Source of the DNA: Gordius sp. MW1
Lineage: Eukaryota; Nematomorpha; Gordioida; Gordea; Gordiidae
Length of the DNA stretch: 64,000 nt
Assembly (NCBI GenBank): GCA_964036665.1
Contig: OZ038533.1
Span: forward strand, 449,001 to 513,000
Reading direction: 5' to 3'
The notes under the pieces are model-generated. The model was given only the letters and a program-made list of their open reading frames with translations, was not told the origin of the DNA and did no database searches. A program made the translations under genes and the position numbers. This document shows, piece after piece, positions 47,812 to 64,000 of the stretch (position 1 is its first letter; the number at the start of each line of letters is the position of its first letter).

Positions 47812-48052
47812 TTAAATATGAATTGCGCAGCACTCGGCTCGCACTAATTAAAAACAGACCCACATTGTTTTAATATTTTTTTTTGTATAATAAAAATGTT
47901 GTATCTTAATCTACGGCACATACAAAATAATGATTTAATATTGTGATTCAAAAATTAAAAACTTCCTATTTAATTAGGCTTCAATCTGATCTTTTTAAGA
48001 CGTCTTTATCGAAAGCGCCCTTACAAGTGGCGCGGATGACCGGAATTGACAA

Positions 48053-48823
48053 AATTCTATAGCTAATTAATGTGATATCAATGGTTGACGTTTTCCAACA
48101 ATAGAAGTACTTAATTTTTCTGAATGTTTATCACCTAAACTAGATGTCAGGCTTTTCAACCTTCATTCAAATTTGTCTTTATATTTACATAGATCTTTAT
48201 TTATCTTGTGCATATTCATATCGTGCATTATTTTATGATTCCACGTAAGTAGAGCTGTTAAGTAACTAGTTACATGTAACTAGTTCCTGGAACTAGTTCC
48301 TTTTCTTCGGAAAAGTAACTGTAACCAGTTAGTTTTGATTTAAAGGAACTGTAACTGTAGTTTGTTCATTAATTCAGTAACTATTGACGTAAAGTCACAG
48401 TTACTTTTTATTCATTTAAAAATCATTATTTAAATTTAATAAACAGTTACAAGTCTAGTTTGTGTCCATCGCTTTAAATTTGAATTTTCTTTGCAGAACA
48501 AATTTGAATTTTTTAGATAGAAATTCCATCCTATCAATATAATACCAATATTATATAAAATATTGTGCAAAACATATTTTTATCAATTTAAAATATCATA
48601 GCCTTTTGCCCAACCTCTAAATTTAAATTTTGATTATTAAGTTGTTGCGGCCGTCTCCCCTTTAAATACTAGTATAATATTGTATTAAGCCAGGGAATAA
48701 ATTAAGACAACAACATATTTGATTTAATAAAAAAAGAGAATGTGTAGTGAATTTGGACACGAATAAAAACCGAATTAATTTGTTTTATAATCGCGAATAA
48801 AAGTTAGCAAACGATACAATCCA
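48053..48823. other. Non-coding; partial hAT-like end at 48250-48425
   Basis: 48250 starts TAGAGCTGTTAAGTAACTAG, followed by many GTAACT/GTTAC words to about 48425, like a hAT-MITE subterminal zone. No matching right end was found. The rest is unassigned. Confidence 0.45.
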
Positions 48824-49030
48824 TGCGCAGAAGATAAATATTAAACGCAGAAAATTAATATACGCAGAAGATAAATATATGCAGATGATAAATTCCGCAT
48901 AAGATAAATATTCGCAGACGATAAATTATACGCAGAAGATGAATGCAGACGATAAATTCATACGCAGAAGATGAATATACGCAGACGATGAATTCATACG
49001 CAGAAGATAAATATGCGCAGACGATAAAAT
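48824..49030. repeat. Tandem repeat of CGCAGAAGATAAAT-type units
   Basis: About ten degenerate units of 16-24 bp (CATACGCAGAAGATGAATAT, CGCAGACGATAAAT). Confidence 0.85.
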
Positions 49031-49479
49031 CGTAAATTCATAATAGTAAAATAAAGGATGTAGGAGTATTAAACAATTCCCCTCCCTATTTGCAAGGAGT
49101 GCTAAAAATGAAAGGTAAAATACTCAGCTAGCTTAGTTAGCCAATTTGTGGTTGTATGGAGTTAGTGTTTGTTGGGGTAAATTAGTGAAGTTAATTTAAG
49201 TGAGCTTGATGCTTATACCGCAAGTGTGGTTGATAGTTTGGTGGCCGAGGTATGAGTGATGTGTGAAGTTGTTGTGCTACCCAATATATTAGATCTGTCG
49301 GGGCAGACACATTTATATTAGAATCGCAGTCTTCCATCTGTTAAATCGGTCAGTAGTGTTGAGGATGCGGTGTTTTGTCATGCATTGTCTCCCCGAAATT
49401 GTTTAAGTCCTTGCTCATAAAAAGGGCCGTGTAGGTGTTGAGGTTGAATATGGCCTTGAGGAGTAGACGAAGTAATAGA

Positions 49480-49736
49480 ACCCAATCGATTTCTCAAGAT
49501 GGGCCAGTCCAGTGGTAACCGTAAGAAAAGCGATGGGAGTCTACGAATATGCATCGATTACCGGTTTACGATAGATAAATACGCACAAGGTTTGTTGTAC
49601 TCCTTACCCAAAATCGACGATTTGTTAAATAAACTCGATAACGCGTGTTGTTTTACTAAGCTGGACTTAACTAAAGCATACCTACAGCTTGAATTAGGTC
49701 CAGAGACGAGCCAACGATTGACTATCTCCACGCTTT
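49480..49736 (+). pseudogene. Ty3/gypsy reverse transcriptase fragment
   Basis: 49515-49720 reads KKSDGSLRICIDYR, YSLPKIDDLLNKLDNACCFT and KLDLTKAYLQLEL, the opening blocks of a Ty3/gypsy RT, including the motif A Asp of F-T-K-L-D-L. It stops at the junction with duplicon C at 49737; the upstream 49.05-49.48 kb may be more of the element. Not necessarily the same family as the integrase relic at 0.5 kb. Confidence 0.75.
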
Positions 49737-50108
49737 AAGAAGATGATGTATCCTTTGGTCAAACCTTTGATATATGATGTAATCTTTGAAATAAGTTAAA
49801 TTACCTCTTATTGAGGTACAACTTATAACTCCGACCAAAACGAGATCGGCAGACGATAAATTGATGATGAATAAATTTAACGGTCTCAATAATATTTTGT
49901 GAGTGAATATCGCTCCAATAATCTTGAAGAAGTCAGTGACAAAAATAGATTACAATCATTTTAAACACTTTAAACAATTCAAATGAATGACTTACAGCGA
50001 TATTTCCAATCAGGCCCACCAGAATTGATAATACTAAAAACACAGCAAGCTTATATTGAGAGCATTGAAAGACCATTTAAATCCGTAAATATTCTCTTGT
50101 TCTCTCAT
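49737..50108 (-). pseudogene. GPCR fragment, copy C (exons 1, 2 and part of 3)
   Basis: Exon 1 (50108-49996) has one base fewer than in copies A and B, so it is frameshifted, and the start reads MREQEN. Exon 2 retains the TM2 block. Exon 3 is cut off at 49737 by gypsy sequence, so TM3-TM7 are absent. It shares the AT instead of AG at the intron 2 acceptor with copy A. Confidence 0.85.
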
Positions 50109-52213
50109 TTAACGGACCCAATAAAATTTAATTTTTCATCAAAGGAGGTAGGTTTGTAACATGAAATTTTGTGCAATGTTAGAGAGTAATATTAATTAGC
50201 TGCTAAATAATATGGGAAATGGTAATTTTTGGCAAGATTCGCATTAAAAATTATATAGTATGAAGGTGCTAATATAATATGACCCGCTTTGTTATTTATG
50301 CTTCCGGCTAGCTATATATCGGAAATTATTAATATCTCTAAGCACTCAAAAAATAATGTAAATGACAAAAGATAACTAAAAATGGTCTAAAAGGATGATG
50401 TGAATATATTTCAAAAAATGTCCAAATTCTAACAAATAAGTTACATTAAAATGCATCTGCTATGGAATTTTAATGACAAATCACCTTATAAAATTTTTGA
50501 AATTTTTATAATTTTGACATTAATCTTAAGTATATGACCTTCATATACACTTGATATAATTAAAATATATATTTTTATTGTTGTTAATAAATCATTAATT
50601 TAATGTTAAACACATCCTACTTTAAATTTAAGGTCTAATGGGATATTTGGCATCATTCTTTATCTTGTTTATATGAATGTAATATGAAAATAAATAGAAT
50701 CAGAATAGTACCAACGATCTTAATTTTAGTTTTAAAAATAATTAACAGCAAAATTTGAAAGAAACATAAAGAGAAATATATCAATTTGGAGTAAGTAAAT
50801 TTTAATTGTTGGTTTAAAAGCTCTGTAGTATAGCCTTAAATTTAATTGACCAGTATTATCCTCACTTCAAAAGCGATAAATCGTTAAGTAAAAATTGCTC
50901 AAATAACTTTTTAAAATTTAAATATATATTGCTCACAGACCTAAAGGTAAACGTAATGTACAGTTAATGTAAACCCTGCCAAATTTGAACATGAATGTCA
51001 TAATAAACTCTCATCATTTGCCAAAATATATGCTACTAAACACGCCTTCTATGCAATTTAAATAATAATTTCCGCATTTAAGAAATGCGAGGAAGTGGCG
51101 TTAAGAAGGGCCAATTTAAAAAAAATATAGCTAATAAATAAGAACGAAATTATATAATGACTTATTATTCGTTGTTTAAAAGATTCGCTAATCATGTTTT
51201 AAAAAGCATCTAACGCTATAGATAGACCTAGAGGGCTTCCATTTTAAATCAACCCATAACACTAATAAAATTAGTATGTTAATATTCACTGACTAAACCC
51301 ATACGGAAAAAAGTTTATATTCTAAATTATTTAAAAATTCGACAAAGTTTTAAATAAGTCATTAATCCAGGACATTATTAACATTTGGATATTTTGATGG
51401 GAACCTTGAGACCACAAAAATTATAACCTTTAAAAAAGATTTTTAATCGGGAATACTTGAGGGCGATAAAAATATATTATAATATTTAGTCTTAAAGGAC
51501 ATAGATGAATTACATAATAACAAAAAGAAACATAAAAGAACGCTGGTAGAGAAATACTGTGAATTTAATATGTTTTTATTTATTTTGTTTTTTATTATTT
51601 AATTTAGCTGACCATGTCCTAAAATAGGACTAATTATAGTTTTTTTTATCGTCTTCGAATATTCGAGATTAAATTCCTTGAAAATTCTTTACGAGGTTCT
51701 TTATATCGAATAAAGTAATCAAAATAGCTGTATATTTATCAATGATATTTTTTGTAAACTTACCGAGCTAGTTATACTAATTAAAATCGATGTTTTGTTT
51801 ATATTTTAAAGTCCAGTTAAAAATTATGAGATATTATAGATGAGATCACTTCTAAACTAGCAACACAAATCCACATTTTAATAATATAATTATTATTATT
51901 CACAACGTTGGGGTGATTGTAAAGGATGTGAGCCATTCTTGTAGATAATACCGATCGAATGCTAATCAAGTCTGATTTGCTATTGTTAAAAAGTGGGTGA
52001 CACGTGAAAATAAAACCGTATATGATTTATAATATTGTAATGTGATGCAATGATTGAGGCATTATCAATAAATTGCAACTTGAAAAGCGAGTATATAATG
52101 TAATGTGCCCCCTCCCTTCCCAATACACTTTTTACAACTTTGCAAGTTGATGATAATTGATAGAAATGATGTGAATTTTGTATAGTTATAGTGTAAAACA
52201 CGGCGCGCAACTT

Positions 52214-61179
<8,966 letters not shown>

Positions 61180-64000
61180 AGTTTTTTGGTGCTGAATAGG
61201 GTGCATTTTTTATATATTTAGACGTAAAAACGCGATAAAGGTCGAATCACATGTTCACTAAGCTTCCTCGAGGAGGCATAAAGGATTTAGATATTTAGGA
61301 GTAAATCGCATCTTAAATTTTAGTTATGATCTATTTAAAAATGCAAATAAAATACAAAATATGCGCATTCTATAATCTAGACTGTTTATTTTAAACTAAA
61401 AGTGCATAACACGCTTGTGTAGTATGCACACGGCTAAATCATCCACCAGAAATAAGTTTAGCCTTTTTATTGCATGGCTAAATGGTGTTAACTACTGGCA
61501 ACCATGATAGGCAGTATTTATTGTAAAAATTTGAGTCTGTTAAAAAATTATTTTACGTTGTTTACTAAAGAGAGATGAGAGTCCGATTTATTGTCAATTA
61601 ATATAAAAATAAATTTTAAAGAAATATTGTTAATTTATATTGTTAATTACTTTAGGAAAATGTTGATTTATTGGTTGTATTGTATATTTAAATAATAAAA
61701 TCATAGTAATATGACTAGACACTTAAAAACTTATAATATCATTGTTGGCAATCTATAATTTGGTACACATTTTCCTCAAATCCTAAATATTAACAACATA
61801 TAAGATGCAATTAATATGCGTTAAAATTATTTTGGTTTTTATGTTTATAGACCGTTTAAGCAAACGAGCGAATGAATATTTGGGATACTAAACTGATTGT
61901 CTATAATTTAAATATCAACTTATTTGACCATATAAATACGCACTTACAAGTTATAGCATACATGAGATTGGTGGGTAAGCTGAGTGTAGCTATGGCGCAG
62001 GAGCGTGCTTAGGGGGGACAACCGCCCCCCCCCCTAAATCATGATTTTATTTAAATATATTAAAATTACGGGTAAAATTTTAAAACAAATATCAATTGCC
62101 ATTTTCTAAATTATTAATGCCCCCCTCGAATTCATCTTTAATTTATATCTTATTCAACGAAAATATGACCTTATAAAAAATTTCCTTTTAGCCCCTCGGC
62201 CACCAATTTAAAATATATCTACGCTCACGTAGATAGTTATATTAACACTTGTTTAAAAAAAATATGTTTCAATCAAGTTAAGATTTGTTGCTCTTATTAA
62301 GACAAAGAAAAGGTCATTGACGCTATGCTTCATCCAGCCTTTATAATTGCCTGAAGTTAATTAAGTAAGAAAATAAGATATCTAGAGATGATCTTTCAAG
62401 GATTGAATGTCCCTTCACAGTTCCTATTCAACTAATTTGGTTTAGATGTAGAAATAAAGATACTTTGTCATCTTGTGACAGCAATTTTAATTTATTTAAA
62501 AAAAAATTTTAATTAAAGCGTAATTATTAAATATAAATTATTATTCCCTCGATGCACCAGTTAAAAGACTTTTTTGTTTAAGTCAACGATTGTTTGGAGA
62601 TAAAAAAATTTATTTAAGTTACCATTTTGAACCTAAATATTGTGGAAGTTAAGTGGTCATTTATTATCAATAAATTTTTAAAATTTTGACAATATTTAAT
62701 TTTATATTAAAATTATTTTAAATAACTTTAAAAGGAAATCAAACTAAACCTTATGCCTTTTGGAAAAGTAAAAATTGGAACTAAATTTATATGTTATAAT
62801 CTGAGGGAAGGACCAATGACTAAACTTGTAATTTTTAAAGGAATTTTAAATCTCTGTTTATAATTGATCTCATGAATACCTATTCTATTTAATTAAGGTC
62901 GAAATAATTACCATAAAACCCCTTCAACTTTATATGAAAGAAAACATTTATAATACCAGAAAGATCATAAATACTAATGTAATGGCTGCTGGCTTTATGA
63001 TAATGGAATAATAGGCTGATATTAATTCAACACCAAATATGGACAAAACCCTTTATTCAACAGAACTGACTCGGCTCAGTGGTTTTAAAGTTGTTAAAAT
63101 TTAGTAAAAAACATTAATAATATTTCACACCAAAGTTAGTTTTAAGGAAAAATAAAAATTTTGTTTTATTTGTAGACTAACTTATTAAAGACAGTTTAAA
63201 TTTGTTGAAGTCATAGAATAACGAAAATGTCATATGTAAATTCGAACTGAATTTACACTCAAGCTTTTAATTATTAAATTAAAACATTGATTTGCTAACC
63301 TATCGAGGCAATTGCTAAAAGAACCTTACTATTTGAAAATCACGAAAAAACCAAATTCAGTTATGAGCAGAAAAAGAACTCCCAACAATCTATATCTTAA
63401 AATCAGGACGATAACGGTTTTTTTTATTTAATTTATAAATTTTTATTACATTACCCTAAAGATCATGTCGGGGAGGGAGCGACTTTTTGACGTATATATA
63501 GTGTTTGTGAGGTCCGCAAAGAACTGACAATGTAGGAAAAGAATGAAGGATGAAACTTTTGAATGTTATCATTTTATATGTAGGTATATTAAACACTTTT
63601 TAAAAGTGAGTGAGTATATTATTTAATTAAAAATTAATGCATAAAAAATATTCCTTTTCAAATTTAAGCATAAAATTTTATATGCATTAAATAATTTGCT
63701 CCGTTGAGTCATAATTATCATCTTATGCCGAAAATATGAAACATTTATCTCCATAGTTTCATCTTGTTCTGTTACTTTTGGAAAAAATACGTTGTCTTTC
63801 GTAAAGGAGGTAATTAAACGATATATTTTTCCCCGTACATTTTCCAACATATTTACTTCAGCAATCAATCATATTATCAATTTCAAAATTCAAATTTTAT
63901 TATACTTGTTATTATAAAAAACGAAAACGAGGACATACGCCTTTTATACTATAGTATTAAGATTAGCTAAAAAGACTTGCAAATTTTTTGATGAGGTGTC
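61180..64000. other. Non-coding; diverged MITE at about 61994-62232
   Basis: Upstream of the nucleotidase start, so its promoter should lie here, but no element can be supported. About 61994-62232 has GGGGGGACAACCGCCCCCCC and a tail like the GGGCGTAGCCAGG family. 62.3-64 kb is AT-rich with no recognisable gene. Confidence 0.5.

Larger units (their letters stand above)
39918..48052. repeat. Duplicon B, inverted copy of the GPCR region
   Basis: Reverse complement of 11861-17103, expanded by a piggyBac (45165-47811) and a 430-bp MITE (43051-43480). 43483-45160 is non-coding sequence 3' of the receptor, matching 11.9-13.7 kb. Confidence 0.85.

Noticed and set aside
49737..50108. Third functional receptor gene
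   Set aside because: Only exons 1, 2 and part of 3 are present, with a one-base deletion in exon 1.
63623..63868. 81-codon minus-strand frame near the window end
   Set aside because: Isolated, AT-rich, no domain and no splice partners recognised.

Overview
This is an AT-rich invertebrate-type metazoan genome fragment. The evidence is multi-exon genes with GT-AG introns (some only about 36-42 nt), a cytosolic purine 5'-nucleotidase gene, a melatonin-receptor-like class A GPCR, and a dense load of eukaryotic transposons (Helitron, piggyBac, hAT, RTE, an RT with a restriction-like endonuclease, Ty3/gypsy, Tc1/mariner-type MITEs). I cannot name the species. No tRNA, rRNA, CRISPR array or bacterial-style operon was seen.

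Layout. 1-11.9 kb is a transposon cemetery: a Ty3/gypsy integrase relic (about 0.4-0.95 kb); a decayed Helitron (2.20-6.13 kb) carrying a MITE and a complete-ended piggyBac (3640-5505, TTAA on both sides); and a 5'-truncated RTE LINE (6.17-11.86 kb). The LINE is split by a 3.08-kb foldback element (8550-11628) that has 10-bp target duplications and about 40 G-run/C-run tandem units arranged head-to-head. 11.86-19.72 kb is duplicon A: a five-exon GPCR and a dead nucleotidase copy, both on the minus strand. 19.7-39.9 kb is a second transposon block with several clean-ended elements: hAT elements with 8-bp target duplications, two Helitrons, an RT/endonuclease element flanked by 278-bp direct repeats, and an RTE LINE ending in a pure (GAA)112 tail. 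39.92-48.05 kb is duplicon B, an inverted copy of the GPCR part of A, carrying its own piggyBac and a TA-flanked MITE that truncates the receptor. 49.74-55.26 kb is duplicon C, in the same orientation as A, with a beheaded GPCR. It runs into a complete 19-exon nucleotidase gene (52214-61179, minus). 61.2-64 kb has no recognisable gene.

How the parts relate. The ancestral unit appears to be nucleotidase followed by GPCR on one strand. Copy C kept the nucleotidase and lost the receptor. Copies A and B kept the receptor: A is complete in length but lacks one splice-acceptor AG, while B has that AG but carries a TM1 change and a transposon-shortened tail. The duplicon pairs act as natural empty-site controls for several insertions. 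The exon structures were assembled by hand from splice motifs, reading phase and remembered family sequence. They are internally consistent (every exon phase of the nucleotidase closes into 731 sense codons) but not supported by transcripts. Long G/C runs and the GAA tract are prone to sequencing and assembly error.
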